Notes: a model not told the origin generated them from the sequence alone. A stretch of 64,000 nucleotides of DNA from an uncultured Collinsella sp. (GCA_958453935.1 CAUDZT010000001.1:1-64000); one strand, 5' to 3'; counted from the stretch's first letter, positions 1-9,602 are shown. Translations and numbers: made by a program.

Positions 1-82
1 AGCGTCCTAGTGTTCGCTTCTAATAAAGAAGGCCAAGATTCGGGACGCAGTTCAAATGGTGCCTGTCCCCTTTGCGGTGGTT

Positions 83-850
83 TTAGGCGATGATGGGGGC
101 GATGGCGCGGATGCAGGCGTCGGCTGCCGTGAAAGTGGTGCTGTCGTCGCTGACGATAAAGATGATTTTGCCCTTGACGCCAAAGTCGCCGATCTCGCTA
201 AAGAGCACGTACGGCTCCTTGTCAAAGCCAGAGATGGGAAGCACCGCGGCCTTGGTGGCGTCGGTAAGCTCATCTGCCAGCGCGTCCAGTGAAGCCCACT
301 TGGACGTGTCCTTTACGGCAACGGGCACGGCAACGCGCCCAAAGGGCATGAGGTGCACGAGCGTGTTCTTGGAGATATTTGAGTTGGGGACGATGATGGT
401 CTGCCCGCAGGCGTCCTCGATGGTCGTATGGCGCCAGGTGATATCTTGGACCACGCCCGTCACGCCGCCGACCTCGATATTGTCGCCGGGTTTGATGATG
501 CCCATAAAGGTCACCTGCATGCCACCGATAAGGTTTGACAGCGTGTCCTGAAAGCCGAGCGAGATGGCGATGCCGCCGACGCCAAGAGCGGCGACGAGGG
601 CGTTTGCATTAATGCCAAAGCAGTTGTCGAGGATAAAGCTGCCGCCGATCGTCCATATGACGGCGCGCGCGATGTTGATGAAGATGCTGGATGAAGGGAG
701 TGGGTTATCGTCGCGGTTAAGCAGGTGGTGCAGGGTCTTGGACGCGACCTTGGCGGCAACGGCGGTGCCGATGGCCAAGATACCTGCCCAGATGATGTTG
801 TGGACCCATCGTTGTGCAAAGAAATGAAGAATCGGCTCAAACAATTCCAT
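83..850 (-). CDS. MscS-family mechanosensitive channel
   Basis: Small-conductance mechanosensitive channel, an inner-membrane homo-oligomer that would release solutes on osmotic downshock. The 255-residue protein has N-terminal hydrophobic segments, then the pore-helix signature around GGIAISLGFQDTLSNLIGG, followed by the beta domain (PGDNIEVGGVTGVV) and the cytoplasmic alpha/beta part. The start codon at 850 is supported by an AGGAGG seven bases upstream. It is at the short end of the family and has no extra N-terminal sensor helices. No partner gene is seen. The family call is firm; the exact gating class is not known. Confidence 0.9.
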   Translation of the reverse strand: MELFEPILHFFAQRWVHNIIWAGILAIGTAVAAKVASKTLHHLLNRDDNPLPSSSIFINIARAVIWTIGGSFILDNCFGINANALVAALGVGGIAISLGFQDTLSNLIGGMQVTFMGIIKPGDNIEVGGVTGVVQDITWRHTTIEDACGQTIIVPNSNISKNTLVHLMPFGRVAVPVAVKDTSKWASLDALADELTDATKAAVLPISGFDKEPYVLFSEIGDFGVKGKIIFIVSDDSTTFTAADACIRAIAPIIA

Positions 851-890
851 GTAGGGAAACCTCCTAATGATCGTCCAACCATGATACCCA

Positions 891-1025
891 TCAAGAAGCC
901 CGTTCGATCACATCGGACGCGCCGATAACTTGAGATAGGGTGGCCGCGGTGACGTAAGCTGGGGCGCCGGCGAGCACGCCGGCAAGGAGTGCGGCGGTCA
1001 GGCAAGACGGGGAAGAGGTCTTCTC
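891..1025 (-). other. Possible coding remnant upstream of the channel gene
   Basis: On the minus strand one frame reads LTAALLAGVLAGAPAYVTAA and continues to a stop at 891-893, like a hydrophobic or signal segment. It has no plausible start codon and is preceded by a stop. It could be a decayed gene fragment or chance coding-like sequence in high-GC DNA. Confidence 0.2.
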
Positions 1026-1090
1026 ATGGCAGTTTCCTTAGTTCTTAACCAGTGGTCCCTGCTGATGCTGGATTATCGACATAATATGCG

Positions 1091-1130
1091 AAAACCGCCG
1101 CAAAGGTGTCTGTCCCTTTGCGGCGGTTTT
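1091..1130. repeat. Perfect hairpin, dispersed CTGTCCC-loop family
   Basis: Two perfect 16-bp arms, AAAACCGCCGCAAAGG and its complement, enclose the loop TGTCTGTC. The arms begin with A and end with T runs, so the hairpin could terminate transcription in either direction. Related hairpins with a CTGTC/GACAG loop and AAAACC..GGTTTT arms occur at 1146-1187 and 36248-36288, so this looks like a dispersed small palindromic element. Confidence 0.6.
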
Positions 1131-1145
1131 AACGTTTGCGCAGGT

Positions 1146-1187
1146 AAAACCTACCAAAATAAATCTGTCTCTTTTTGGCAGGTTTTA
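1146..1187 (-). terminator. Terminator of the ABC importer operon, CTGTC-loop repeat
   Basis: Read on the minus strand, AAAACCTGCCAAAA pairs with TTTTGGTAGGTTTT across an AGACAG-containing loop. The hairpin overlaps the stop codon of the ATPase gene (1185-1187) and ends in a T run. It belongs to the same repeat family as 1091-1130 and 36248-36288. Confidence 0.65.
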
Positions 1188-1979
1188 GCTCAGCAGCATG
1201 CGGTCGTTGGCGAGCTCGCCGCCCGAGACCTCCTCGAACTTCTGCAGCAGGTCGGCCACGGTGAGCGACTTCTTTTCGTCGCCTGCCACGTCGTAGATCA
1301 CGTGGCCCTCGTGCATCATGATCAGGCGGTTGCCCAGACGGATGGCGTCATTCATGTTGTGCGTGACCATGAGCGTGGTCAGGTGGTTCTCGTCGACAAT
1401 CTCCTCGGTCAGATTGAGCACCTTAGAGGCCGTCTTGGGGTCGAGGGCCGCGGTGTGCTCGTCGAGCAGCAGCAGGCGCGGCTTGGTGAGCGTGGCCATC
1501 AGCAGGGTGAGTGCCTGGCGCTGCCCGCCCGAGAGCAGGCCGACCTTGGCGTTGAGGCGCGTGTCCAGACCAAGGTCCAAGCGCTTGAGCAACTCAACGT
1601 ACTCGTCCTTCTCGGCCTTGGTGACGCCCCACGAAAGACCGCGACGTTGGCCACGGCGCTTGGCGAGGGCCAGGTTCTCGGCGATCTGCATGTCGGCTGC
1701 GGTGCCGCGCATGGGGTCCTGGAACACGCGGCCCAGGTACTTTGCGCGCTGCGACTCGCTCAGGCGCGAGATGTCGGTGCCGTCGAGCTCGATGACACCC
1801 GAATCGAGCGGATACACGCCGGCGATCATATTGAGCAGCGTGGACTTGCCGGCGCCGTTGCCGCCGATCACGGTTACAAAGTCGCCATCATTGAGGGTAA
1901 GGTCGACGCCGGTAAGCGCGCGCTTCTCGGTGACGGTGCCCTTGTTAAAGGTCTTCTTGACGTGCGAGAGCTTAAGCAT
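1185..1979 (-). CDS. ABC importer ATP-binding protein
   Basis: Nucleotide-binding subunit of an importer, peripheral on the cytoplasmic membrane. Walker A (GGNGAGKST), the signature LLSGGQRQA and Walker B with switch region (LLLLDEHTAALD) are all intact. It sits last in a three-gene unit with a permease and a lipoprotein, the arrangement typical of substrate-binding family PF04392 importers. The start MLKLSHVKK at 1979 overlaps the permease stop by 8 bases and suggests translational coupling; an in-frame ATG at 1988 is possible. The substrate is unknown; PF04392 relatives have been linked to aromatic amino acids, but nothing here settles it. Confidence 0.88.
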   Translation of the reverse strand: MLKLSHVKKTFNKGTVTEKRALTGVDLTLNDGDFVTVIGGNGAGKSTLLNMIAGVYPLDSGVIELDGTDISRLSESQRAKYLGRVFQDPMRGTAADMQIAENLALAKRRGQRRGLSWGVTKAEKDEYVELLKRLDLGLDTRLNAKVGLLSGGQRQALTLLMATLTKPRLLLLDEHTAALDPKTASKVLNLTEEIVDENHLTTLMVTHNMNDAIRLGNRLIMMHEGHVIYDVAGDEKKSLTVADLLQKFEEVSGGELANDRMLLS

Positions 1980-2895
1980 CTGCCTCATCTCCCCTCGTAT
2001 AGGAGCTGCGGAGCTTGTAGCGCTCCCAAACCACGGGCACGCACAGGGCCACGGCGACGATCACGGCGGAGAGCAGCTTCATGTCGTTGGCGTCCATGCC
2101 CAACTGCAGCACGATGGCGCGGATGAGGAAGTACACCACGGAGCCAAAGACGGCGGAGGCAAGACGGACGCTAAACTGCGTGAGACCGCCGGGCAGCAGG
2201 CGGCCGAGCACCTCGCCGATAACAATAGCGGCAAGACCGATAACGATGGCGCCGGTACCCATGCCAATGTCGGCATACTTTTGGCTCTGGCAGATAAGCG
2301 CGCCAGAGAGGCCGATGAGGGCGTTGGAGAGCACGAGGGCGATCATCTTGGTGGAGTTGGTGTTGACGCCCAGGGCGCGGATCATGTACTCGTTGTTGCC
2401 GGTAGCGCGCAGTGCCGAGCCGATCTCGGTGCCAAAGAACCAATACAGGATGGCAACGATAGCCACGGCGAGCAAGATGCCCAAGATAATGGCAACGGTG
2501 GACTGCGGCAGGCCGGTCATGTTGCTGACGGACGAGAAGATGGTGCCCTTGGCGAGGATGGGCGTGTTGGACTTGCCCATGATGCGCAGGTTGATGGACC
2601 ACAGGCTGATCTGCGTTAGGATTCCGGCAAGGATTGCGGGGATCTCAAAGACGGTGGTCAAAATGCCCGTGACGGCACCGGCGATGGCACCGGCGCACAT
2701 GCCGGCAAGCACGGCGAGCAGCGGGTCGACGTTATTGTTGACGATGAGTACGGCGCAGACACAGCCGCCGAGGGCAAAGCTGCCGTCGCAGGTCATATCG
2801 GGGATGTCGAGCAGGCGGAACGTGATAAACACACCAAGCACCATAATGCCCCAGAGGACGCCCTGCGAAACGGCGCCCTGCAATGCAATGAGCAT
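1972..2895 (-). CDS. ABC importer permease (BPD_transp_2 type)
   Basis: Integral membrane subunit of the importer, 307 residues with about eight to nine hydrophobic segments and the conserved stretch LRATGNNEYMIRALGVN near residue 180, the usual coupling-loop region of this permease family (ribose and branched-chain type). Its start at 2895 has AGGAGG nine bases upstream. It lies between the lipoprotein and ATPase genes, with a short overlap into the ATPase. No sign of damage. Confidence 0.88.
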   Translation of the reverse strand: MLIALQGAVSQGVLWGIMVLGVFITFRLLDIPDMTCDGSFALGGCVCAVLIVNNNVDPLLAVLAGMCAGAIAGAVTGILTTVFEIPAILAGILTQISLWSINLRIMGKSNTPILAKGTIFSSVSNMTGLPQSTVAIILGILLAVAIVAILYWFFGTEIGSALRATGNNEYMIRALGVNTNSTKMIALVLSNALIGLSGALICQSQKYADIGMGTGAIVIGLAAIVIGEVLGRLLPGGLTQFSVRLASAVFGSVVYFLIRAIVLQLGMDANDMKLLSAVIVAVALCVPVVWERYKLRSSYTRGDEADA

Positions 2896-2999
2896 GCTTC
2901 ATACCTCCTAGGATAGGGTGGACACGTGAGTCACCATGATAGCGGTAACAATGCATGAAAGAGCTGTGGCCGGATGTTTTGTCTCATCCGTAACAAGCA

Positions 3000-3028
3000 G
3001 GGCGAACGCCGGTCTTTGGCGTTCGCCC
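3000..3028 (-). terminator. Intercistronic hairpin between lipoprotein and permease genes
   Basis: Perfect 11-bp inverted repeat GGGCGAACGCC / GGCGTTCGCCC with a 7-nt loop. It has no T run in either direction, so it more likely lowers downstream expression or stabilises the upstream mRNA end than fully terminates. That would fit higher output of the binding protein than of the membrane subunits. Confidence 0.5.
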
Positions 3029-3099
3029 CTGTGGCTCAGATATTGAATAACACGGCAACGGCGCGAGTATGGGCCCTAGGCACATCGCCGCGCATGCCG

Positions 3100-4080
3100 T
3101 TACTCGTCCAGAGCGGAAAGGTCGATGCCCAGAGCCTCGGCCATCTCGTCGTTCTTGACGACGACCAGGTCCTTGCTCGAGAGGTGCTTGATCGGCATAT
3201 CCTCGGGCTTGGCCTCGCCCTTCAGGATCTTGACGGCCATCTCGCCCGCGGCGTAGCCCAGATCCTCGTAGTTGATGGAGAGGGTGAACAGGCCACCGGC
3301 CATGCACATGCCCTCCTCGCCAGTCACGTAGGGAAGCTTGTTTTCCTTGCAGATCTGGCCCACCTGCGAAGCGCCCGCGGCGATGGTGTTGTCGGTGGGG
3401 GAGTAGAGCGCGTCGACCTTGCCCACGGCGGACTCGACGACGGACTGGATCTCGTTGGAGCTCGAGACGGTGAAGTCGGTGTACTCCAGGCCCAGCTTGC
3501 CGAGTTCCTTCTTGGCGGCCTTGATTTGGACGTCGGAGTTGGACTCGGCGGTGCAGTAGAGCAGACCGACCTTCTTTACATCGGGCAGGACCTTCTGCAT
3601 CATCTCGAGCTGCTCGGCGACCGGGGTGAGGTCGGAGGCACCGGTGACGTTGGTGCCGGGCCTGTCGTTGTCCTGGACCAGGCCGGAGGCGGCGTAGTCG
3701 GTGATGGCGCAGCCCACGATGGGGATATCGGCCGTGGCGCCGGCGGCGGCCTGCGCGGCAGGCGTGGCGATGGCGTAGATCAGGTCGACGTTGTCGCCCA
3801 CAAACTTGTCGGCGATGGACTTACACGTGGACTGGTCGTTCTGGGCATTTTTCTGGTCGATCTTGACCTTGAGACCGCTCTTCTTGATGGCCTTGACAAA
3901 GCCGTCGTTGGCGGCGTCGAGTGCGGAGTGCTCGGTGAGCTGCAGAATGCCGACGGTGTAGTCGGAACCGGCGGCAGCAGAGCCGGAACCAGAGTTGCCG
4001 CCGCATCCGGCGAGCGGAGCGAGCGCGAGCAGGCCGACAGAGACCAGAAGGCTCCTGCGGCTGATGGTGATGTCCTTCAT
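3100..4080 (-). CDS. ABC importer substrate-binding lipoprotein (PF04392-like)
   Basis: Extracytoplasmic solute receptor, 326 residues from the ATG at 4080, which has GGGGGT a few bases upstream; a longer in-frame start at 4128 lacks this. The N-terminus carries a twin-arginine-like SRRSLL and a lipobox LAGC with the acylated cysteine at residue 26, followed by a Gly/Ser-rich linker. Two Rossmann-like lobes follow (YTVGILQLTEHSALDAANDG; DVDLIYAIATPAAQAA), the pattern of the ABC_sub_bind family. It is first in the operon, with the permease and ATPase downstream. The ligand cannot be told from sequence. Confidence 0.88.
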   Translation of the reverse strand: MKDITISRRSLLVSVGLLALAPLAGCGGNSGSGSAAAGSDYTVGILQLTEHSALDAANDGFVKAIKKSGLKVKIDQKNAQNDQSTCKSIADKFVGDNVDLIYAIATPAAQAAAGATADIPIVGCAITDYAASGLVQDNDRPGTNVTGASDLTPVAEQLEMMQKVLPDVKKVGLLYCTAESNSDVQIKAAKKELGKLGLEYTDFTVSSSNEIQSVVESAVGKVDALYSPTDNTIAAGASQVGQICKENKLPYVTGEEGMCMAGGLFTLSINYEDLGYAAGEMAVKILKGEAKPEDMPIKHLSSKDLVVVKNDEMAEALGIDLSALDE

Positions 4081-4143
4081 ATCGTTACCCCCAGTATAGA
4101 AATGGCTGGAAACACTGCGCTCAAACAAAGTACAAGTGGCTCT

Positions 4144-4171
4144 ATAGTAGCGCCGATGTCCATTTTTACAA
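4144..4171 (-). promoter_or_regulatory. Candidate promoter of the ABC importer operon
   Basis: On the minus strand TTGTAA and TACTAT are 16 bases apart, about 65 bases upstream of the lipoprotein start. This is a reasonable sigma-70-type match; the start site is inferred. Confidence 0.45.
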
Positions 4172-4239
4172 TAACCTAGCGGGTTTTTTAATACAGAACC
4201 GGATGGGCGGCACGAGTGGTCGATGTGCGGTGGAGGGTC

Positions 4240-5025
4240 TTATGCAGCGGACGAGGTGTCGTCCTCGTCGAGGGCGGCGAAGAGCTTCTTGCCGTCGAGG
4301 AGACGTGTGGTGACGTTTCTCATGCGGCCAATCTCTACGGTACGCAGCGTGTCGTCGGTGCCTCGGGCGTCATAGACCGTTCCCAGCAAATACGAGATGC
4401 CATCTCGTTGCTTGATGGCAAAGGGGCGGATTGTCATCCGCGCTACTTCGGTTTCGCCGCAGCCCGTGACGCTTGAAATATCAAAGCTCACCGTGGTTCC
4501 GTGGTCGATAGCTTGCTCGATGAGCTCGCAGGCGTCGATGCGCTTGACGGGCGTGCGCGTGGCCTTGGTGGATTTGCTGCCGGCACTTGGAGCAGGCTCG
4601 GGCGCATCGAGATAACCGCGAACGTCGGCGCTCGCCATGGCGACCAGGTGCTGCGCCATGCTTTTTCGAATGGCGATGGGCGTAGAGCGGTTGCGCATGA
4701 CCATACCGTGGAGCCGGATGATCTCTTCGTCGGTGAGCGGACGGCTCAAGAGCCGATACCCCACGCCGCGCTTGTATTCAATCTCATATCCGGCATGGCG
4801 AAGTGCGGAGATGGCGGTGTAGATGCTGCGCCGCGCCGCCGAGATGGGCATGCGGGCGGGGTCGTCGGGATGGGCGAGGCGCCGGATCAACTCATCGGAA
4901 AGCATGGCCTTGTCCTCGCCAGTGTTTTCGCTTAATAGTTGCAAGATACGAACGGCGCGATAGGCTGCCATCGAGGCGGCGCCTCTCGTCGTGGTGTCGT
5001 AGGTTTCAACAGCGGCTTCGGTCAT
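4240..5025 (-). CDS. WYL-type helix-turn-helix regulator
   Basis: Probable transcription factor of 261 residues. The N-terminal half is a helix-turn-helix of the DeoR-like kind that precedes WYL domains (ARRSIYTAISALRHAGYEIEYKRGVGYRLL at about residues 65-95). The C-terminal half has a WYL-like core (VSFDISSVTG, IRPFAIKQRDGISYLLG, VEIGRMRNV). The ATG at 5025 is favoured because GGAAAGGA lies ten bases upstream; a GTG at 5034 is too close to it. It lies upstream of the ABC importer in the same direction but with its own spacing, so regulation of that operon is only a guess. Confidence 0.75.
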   Translation of the reverse strand: MTEAAVETYDTTTRGAASMAAYRAVRILQLLSENTGEDKAMLSDELIRRLAHPDDPARMPISAARRSIYTAISALRHAGYEIEYKRGVGYRLLSRPLTDEEIIRLHGMVMRNRSTPIAIRKSMAQHLVAMASADVRGYLDAPEPAPSAGSKSTKATRTPVKRIDACELIEQAIDHGTTVSFDISSVTGCGETEVARMTIRPFAIKQRDGISYLLGTVYDARGTDDTLRTVEIGRMRNVTTRLLDGKKLFAALDEDDTSSAA

Positions 5026-5201
5026 GGTGCCCACGTCCTTTCCGTTTTGGGTAGCGACGGCATGGAGCCTAGGACGCGGGGTTTTCCCAGAGGCGCAGAG
5101 CGCTCTGGGCGGTCGGTAGCCGTCGGCAAACGGCGGTTCGAGTTTTCAACAGCCCTGCTCAACTGACCAAAAACTTGCCAAAAGCTTGACGGATGCTGTT
5201 G

Positions 5202-5237
5202 AAAAAAGCGTCTCTCGACCGATGTCGAGAGACGCTT
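5202..5237 (-). terminator. Terminator of asnS
   Basis: On the minus strand a 14-bp perfect stem (AAGCGTCTCTCGAC and complement) is followed by six T residues, 47 bases after the asnS stop codon. Confidence 0.85.
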
Positions 5238-5283
5238 GTGCGATGAGCGTTGGCGTGTGGCGACGCGAGCTAGCGTCCGACGA

Positions 5284-6687
5284 TTAGAAGTCGGCGTTGC
5301 CCACGGTGCGCGGGTGCGGCAGGACGTCGCGGATGTTGCCCACGCCGGTCAGGTACATGACCAGGCGCTCGAAGCCCAAGCCGTAGCCGGCGTGCTTGCA
5401 GGAACCATAGCGGCGCAGGTCCAGATAGTACTTGTACTGCTCGGGATTCATACCCAGGTCCTTGATACGGGCCTCGAGCAGGTCCAGGCGCTCCTCGCGC
5501 TGGGAGCCGCCGATAATCTCGCCGATACCGGGAACCAGGCAGTCGGCGGCGGCGACGGTCTTGCCGTCCTCGTTCATGCGCATGTAGAAGGCCTTGATCT
5601 CGGCCGGGTAGTCGGTTACGAAGGTCGGTCGCTTAAAGTGCTCCTCGGTTAGGAAGCGCTCGTGCTCGGTTTGCAGGTCGATGCCCCAGCTCACGGGATA
5701 GTCAAACTTGTGACCGGCGGCGACGGCCTGCTCCAGGATCTCGACGGCCTCGGTATAGGTGACGCGGGCAAAGTCGGAGTTGGCGACATGGTCCAGGCGC
5801 TCGAGCAGACCCTTGTCCACAAACTTGTTGAGCATATTGAGCTCGTCGGGGCAGGTTGCCATGACGTCCTTGAGGACATACTTGAGCATGGCCTCGGCGT
5901 TATCCATGTAGTCGTTCAGATCGGCAAATGCCATCTCGGGCTCGATCATCCAAAACTCGGCGGCGTGGCGCGTGGTGTTGGAGTTCTCGGCGCGGAAAGT
6001 GGGGCCAAAGGTGTACACGTCGCCAAAGGCCATGGCAAAGTTCTCGGCATTGAGCTGGCCGGACACGGTGAGACTCGCATGCTTGCCAAAGAAGTCCTGG
6101 CTCCAGTCGACCTCGCCGGACTCGGTGAGGGGCGGGTTTTTGGGGTCGAGCGTGGTCACGCGGAACATCTCGCCGGCGCCCTCGCAGTCACTCGTGGTGA
6201 TGATGGGAGTGTTGACGTAGACAAAGCCCTGCTCCTGGAAGAAGCGGTGGATAGCGGCAGCCGCGACAGAGCGGATGCGGAACACGGCGCGGAACAGGTT
6301 GGTGCGCGGGCGCAGGTGCTGCTGGGTGCGCAGGAACTCGACGGTTGCGCGCTTCTTCTGCAGCGGGTAATCCGGAGCGCTGACGCCCTCGACCTCGATG
6401 GAGGTGGCAGAAAGCTCGAAGGGCTGGGGCGCATCGGGGGTCAGCTTGACGGTGCCGGTGCAAATGAGTGCGGCCGAGACGTTTTGGTGGGCGATCTCGT
6501 CGTAGTTGTCGAGTGCCTCGCGGTTCATGACGACCTGCAGGTCGCGGAAGCAGCTGCCGTCGTTGAGTGTAACGAAGCCAAAGTTCTTCATGTCGCGGAC
6601 GGATTTGACCCAGCCGGCAACGGTGACGGTCTGGCCACCGAGCGTCTCGGCGTGCGTATAGAGCTGCGCGATTTTGGTGCGGTTCAC
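5284..6687 (-). CDS. asnS: Asparaginyl-tRNA synthetase
   Basis: Class II aminoacyl-tRNA synthetase charging tRNA-Asn in the cytosol. From the GTG at 6687 it has 467 residues, matching the usual length. An N-terminal OB-fold anticodon-binding domain ([19 protein letters not shown]) is followed by the catalytic domain with motif 2 ([28 protein letters not shown]) and motif 3 ([13 protein letters not shown]). The GTG has GGGAGG five bases upstream, whereas the ATG at 6699 lies inside that ribosome site. A longer open frame upstream is chance. The gene appears monocistronic, with its own terminator. Confidence 0.95.
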   Translation of the reverse strand: MNRTKIAQLYTHAETLGGQTVTVAGWVKSVRDMKNFGFVTLNDGSCFRDLQVVMNREALDNYDEIAHQNVSAALICTGTVKLTPDAPQPFELSATSIEVEGVSAPDYPLQKKRATVEFLRTQQHLRPRTNLFRAVFRIRSVAAAAIHRFFQEQGFVYVNTPIITTSDCEGAGEMFRVTTLDPKNPPLTESGEVDWSQDFFGKHASLTVSGQLNAENFAMAFGDVYTFGPTFRAENSNTTRHAAEFWMIEPEMAFADLNDYMDNAEAMLKYVLKDVMATCPDELNMLNKFVDKGLLERLDHVANSDFARVTYTEAVEILEQAVAAGHKFDYPVSWGIDLQTEHERFLTEEHFKRPTFVTDYPAEIKAFYMRMNEDGKTVAAADCLVPGIGEIIGGSQREERLDLLEARIKDLGMNPEQYKYYLDLRRYGSCKHAGYGLGFERLVMYLTGVGNIRDVLPHPRTVGNADF

Positions 6688-6823
6688 GTATCCTCCCATA
6701 ACGGTTGTACGGATTATTTCCAAACAGTTAACCATTCTAACCCGCGAGTGGGGGCGTAGCAAAACGTCAAGCTCGATGTATGAGCGTGACGTGGGCACCG
6801 CGCAAGCGCCGATTTTGCGGTGC

Positions 6824-8743
6824 CTAGTGCCCGCAGATGGCTTGGCGGATGAGAGCAGCGTAGGTGTCGATTCCCGCCTGGGTGAGGTGTGTGCCGTCGT
6901 CGACGAGGTATTCGCTGTGGCCCTCTGAGGCGCCGTTCCAGTCGATGACGCCGGCGTTGTCATTTTGGGCACAGACGTCACGAATCGTCTGGTTATTGCG
7001 GTCCTGTAGCTCGAGCGGTACGCGCACGGTCACAAAGTAGATGGGCTTGCCGCCCACGGCATTAATCACGTCCTGCACCTGCTGGGGGTCGCGGATGAGG
7101 CCGTTGGTGCCAAGCGCACAGATGACCACGCTTGGATCGTAGTTGGCAGTGTCCTGTGCATAGACATCCTGGAAGGTGTAGAACTGGCGGCTCACCACGC
7201 CGTCGATGTGGGCGTTGGGAAGCGCCGCCTGAATACCGGACTGTGCACCCGCAGTGACCGAGTCGCCGATCATGAGCACATGGGCATCGCAGGTTCCGGT
7301 CGCCTCGTCGTAGGTAAAGCTCTTCCAGTCTAAGTTCTTGGGGACCTTTTCGGCGATAGGACCTTCTTTGGACTTTTGCTGAGCGGCGTCGTTGGGCTGA
7401 GCGTCTTGGTTGGATGCGGACTCGGCGCTCTTGCCGCCGGCGCCGTTGTTCTTGGACGAGGCCGTGTTTTGGGCAAGCTCGGGGCGGAGCTGCTCGGCGC
7501 GGGCGGTGGCGATGCCTGCCCAGTCAAGTGGCGCGAAGGCAAGTGCAGCGACGCATGCGGCGCCAAGCGCGGGGAGCACCATGGCGGGCGCGAGGACGTG
7601 CTTTCTTGCCGCGCTGTCCTGTTGGGCCGGCCTGTTGGACCAAAGGCGTTCGACTAGGCGATAGAAAACCTCGGCTACCGCAAGGATCAATACAAGCTGT
7701 AATACCTGCTCCCACCAGGCGATGCGGGTAGTGCGGGTTGCGGGGTTCATAAGAAGCAATAGGGGATAGTGCACCAGATAGACCGAGAACGAGCGCTGGC
7801 CCAGCCAGACGAGCGGCTTGACCGACAACAGACGACGCACGATACATTCCGTGTTTTGCACGCAGATGATGAGGAGTCCGGTGACGAGGGCAAGCAGCAA
7901 AAAGCCGCCGCGGTAGAGCCAGGCGCTCTCTCCGGTCAGCATGAGTGCGCCGGCTATAACGGCAACGAGCCACGCGATAGAAATCGCGTTGACCTTTGAG
8001 ATGCCCTTGTTGGCGCCGGGGGTATGGATGTCACCGCTCAGTATCTCGCGCAGACGCGGCGCGGCGATGGCGGCTAAGGCTCCGCATAGAAGCTCGGCGG
8101 CACGGGCGTCGGTTCCGTAGTAGACGCGCGATGTGTCGGCGGTGGGATTAAACATGAGGACCATGGCTGCCGTCGATACAAGCGCGAATGCGATCGTGAT
8201 GCCGATGGCGGTGTTGCGAGACCTGGTTTTGCTGCACAGCGCCATAAGGATGACCGGCCATACCAGATAGAACTGCATAGTGACAGCACAGAACCACAGG
8301 TGCGTGAGCGGCGAGGGGAGCCCCGCGGCGGCGAAATACGAGACGTTGCGGAAGATGTAGAACCAGTTGCTCAAAAAGAGTGCCGATGGCAGGGCGTCCT
8401 GTTGCACCTTGGGGAGTAGGCTCGGGGCCGCGATGTAGGTGGCGACGGCGGTAAGCGCGATGGTCACGACGATCGGCGGCATCATGCGCGCAACGCGGCG
8501 GCAGATATAGCGCGGGTATGAGAATCCGTCGCGTGCCGTGGCCCGCATAATGCTTTTTGTGGCGAGATAGCCACTCAGCGTAAAGAAGAGTGTAACGCCC
8601 AAAAAACCGCCGGTCAGGCGGCTGGGGCGAAGGTGATATAGGACGACGCCGGCGATGGCGAGGGCGCGAAGCCCGTCGAGCGCGACGATGCGTTGGTTGC
8701 GTTGAGGCGCGGCATGTGCGGCGCCCGTGGGTGTGTTTTGCAT
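6824..8743 (-). CDS. Acyltransferase-3 with SGNH hydrolase domain (OatA-like)
   Basis: Membrane O-acyltransferase, probably modifying a cell-wall or surface glycan. The 639-residue protein starts with [18 protein letters not shown], the acyltransferase-3 signature, has about ten membrane segments to residue 400, then an Ala/Asn-rich linker. The C-terminal SGNH-type domain shows block I (MIGDSVTAG) and a late DGTHLTQAG with the catalytic Asp/His. This order matches peptidoglycan or polysaccharide O-acetyltransferases; the acceptor is unknown. The ATG at 8743 has GGAGGAAA upstream; a TTG at 8758 overlaps that site and is rejected. It appears to stand alone. Confidence 0.88.
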   Translation of the reverse strand: MQNTPTGAAHAAPQRNQRIVALDGLRALAIAGVVLYHLRPSRLTGGFLGVTLFFTLSGYLATKSIMRATARDGFSYPRYICRRVARMMPPIVVTIALTAVATYIAAPSLLPKVQQDALPSALFLSNWFYIFRNVSYFAAAGLPSPLTHLWFCAVTMQFYLVWPVILMALCSKTRSRNTAIGITIAFALVSTAAMVLMFNPTADTSRVYYGTDARAAELLCGALAAIAAPRLREILSGDIHTPGANKGISKVNAISIAWLVAVIAGALMLTGESAWLYRGGFLLLALVTGLLIICVQNTECIVRRLLSVKPLVWLGQRSFSVYLVHYPLLLLMNPATRTTRIAWWEQVLQLVLILAVAEVFYRLVERLWSNRPAQQDSAARKHVLAPAMVLPALGAACVAALAFAPLDWAGIATARAEQLRPELAQNTASSKNNGAGGKSAESASNQDAQPNDAAQQKSKEGPIAEKVPKNLDWKSFTYDEATGTCDAHVLMIGDSVTAGAQSGIQAALPNAHIDGVVSRQFYTFQDVYAQDTANYDPSVVICALGTNGLIRDPQQVQDVINAVGGKPIYFVTVRVPLELQDRNNQTIRDVCAQNDNAGVIDWNGASEGHSEYLVDDGTHLTQAGIDTYAALIRQAICGH

Positions 8744-8852
8744 CGATCTTTCCTCCAATGTCGACCTAGCAGTCTAGCGCTCTGTGCGGACAAAGGAAGG
8801 GGGTTCGTGCGGTTGAACAACATGCCGCGGGGCGATGCTTCGCTACGCAAAA

Positions 8853-8936
8853 GCCGCACCTGCGTTGATGCTCAGCTGCCTATATAGAAACGTTTCAGAA
8901 CCTCTACATAGGCAAAAACAACAACACAGATGCGGC
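8853..8936 (-). ncRNA. Two-stem structured 3' region or terminator of the EIIA gene
   Basis: In the minus-strand transcript a 15-nt outer arm (GCCGCATCTGTGTTG) pairs with CAACGCAGGTGCGGC through G-U pairs. An inner stem pairs GCCTATGTAGA with TCTATATAGGC, and the structure is followed by TTTTGCG. It starts 42 bases after the EIIA stop codon. The inner loop holds GAAACGTTTC (8887-8896), also found upstream of the EIIA gene. It may be a terminator or a processed 3' RNA; the wobble pairs point to function as RNA on this strand. Confidence 0.5.
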
Positions 8937-8978
8937 AAAGATGCACGGGTGGTTGAGCCTTTATGCGATGATGATCGG

Positions 8979-9542
8979 CTACTTGGTCTTGGCAACCAGC
9001 AGCGGATCGCCAAGCTTGACGAGCGGATTGCCGCCGATAAGCGTGCCAGACTCGCCGACGTGGTCGATGCTCTTGAGGCGGTCGAGCTCAGAGATGATGA
9101 CGGTCACGATGTCCTCGTGACCGGCGGCCTTGATAGCGTCGCGGTCGAAGCTGATGAGCGGCTGGCCGGCCTTGACCGTGTCACCCATCTCGACAAAGCG
9201 GGCAAAACCCTTGCCGTTCATTTCCACGGTGCCCAGGCCAACATGGATGAACACGCGCAGGCCGTCCTCGGTGATCATGCCGATGGAGTGATTGGTGACG
9301 GTGGTGGCGCCGATGCGACCGTTGGCGGGGGCGTAAATGGTGCCGGTAATGGGCTCGATGCCGTAACCCTGGCCGAGCATGCCCGAGGCGATGGTCTCGT
9401 CGGGAACCTCACTCAGATTGACGAGCACGCCGTTGACGGGAGCGTAGATGACTCCTTCGCGGGTGGCGAAGCTTGCTGCGGGCGGAACGGACGCCTCGCC
9501 CGACGAAGTGAACGTGGACTTGAGCGAATCGAGCAGACCCAT
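8979..9542 (-). CDS. PTS glucose-type EIIA protein
   Basis: Cytosolic phosphocarrier of the sugar phosphotransferase system, passing phosphate from HPr to an EIIB domain, and a possible regulator of other permeases. It has 187 residues from the ATG at 9542, with GGAGG just upstream. The EIIA-Glc fold is clear: GVIYAPVNGVLVNL, the catalytic pair His85 (TNHSIGM) and His100 (VFIHVGLGTVEMNG), and the C-terminal EDIVTVIISELD. It is a free-standing protein without EIIB or EIIC in cis; a separate EIIC lies at 52.2 kb. Palindromes GAAACGTTTC lie just upstream and downstream. Confidence 0.9.
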   Translation of the reverse strand: MGLLDSLKSTFTSSGEASVPPAASFATREGVIYAPVNGVLVNLSEVPDETIASGMLGQGYGIEPITGTIYAPANGRIGATTVTNHSIGMITEDGLRVFIHVGLGTVEMNGKGFARFVEMGDTVKAGQPLISFDRDAIKAAGHEDIVTVIISELDRLKSIDHVGESGTLIGGNPLVKLGDPLLVAKTK

Positions 9543-9592
9543 AGATGCCTCCAACGTATCAGGCGTGCATGTTGCACGCGTGTGGTTTGCCG

Positions 9593-9602
9593 GAAACGTT
9601 TC
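9593..9602. promoter_or_regulatory. GAAACGTTTC palindrome, candidate LacI-family or CcpA-like operator
   Basis: A perfect 10-bp palindrome with central CG, about 50 bases upstream of the EIIA start codon. LacI/CcpA-family regulators use sites of this kind. The same decamer recurs at 8887-8896 just past the 3' end of the gene. The regulator gene is not in this window. Confidence 0.45.

Noticed and set aside
5140..5205. Second structure upstream of the WYL gene (TTTTCAACAGC / GCTGTTGAAAA)
   Set aside because: An 11-bp inverted repeat about 40 nt apart, partly overlapping the asnS terminator; no support for a riboswitch or T-box.
6687..6981. N-terminal extension of asnS
   Set aside because: The open frame continues upstream into the acyltransferase region, but the synthetase N-terminus and a GGGAGG ribosome site place the start at the GTG at 6687.
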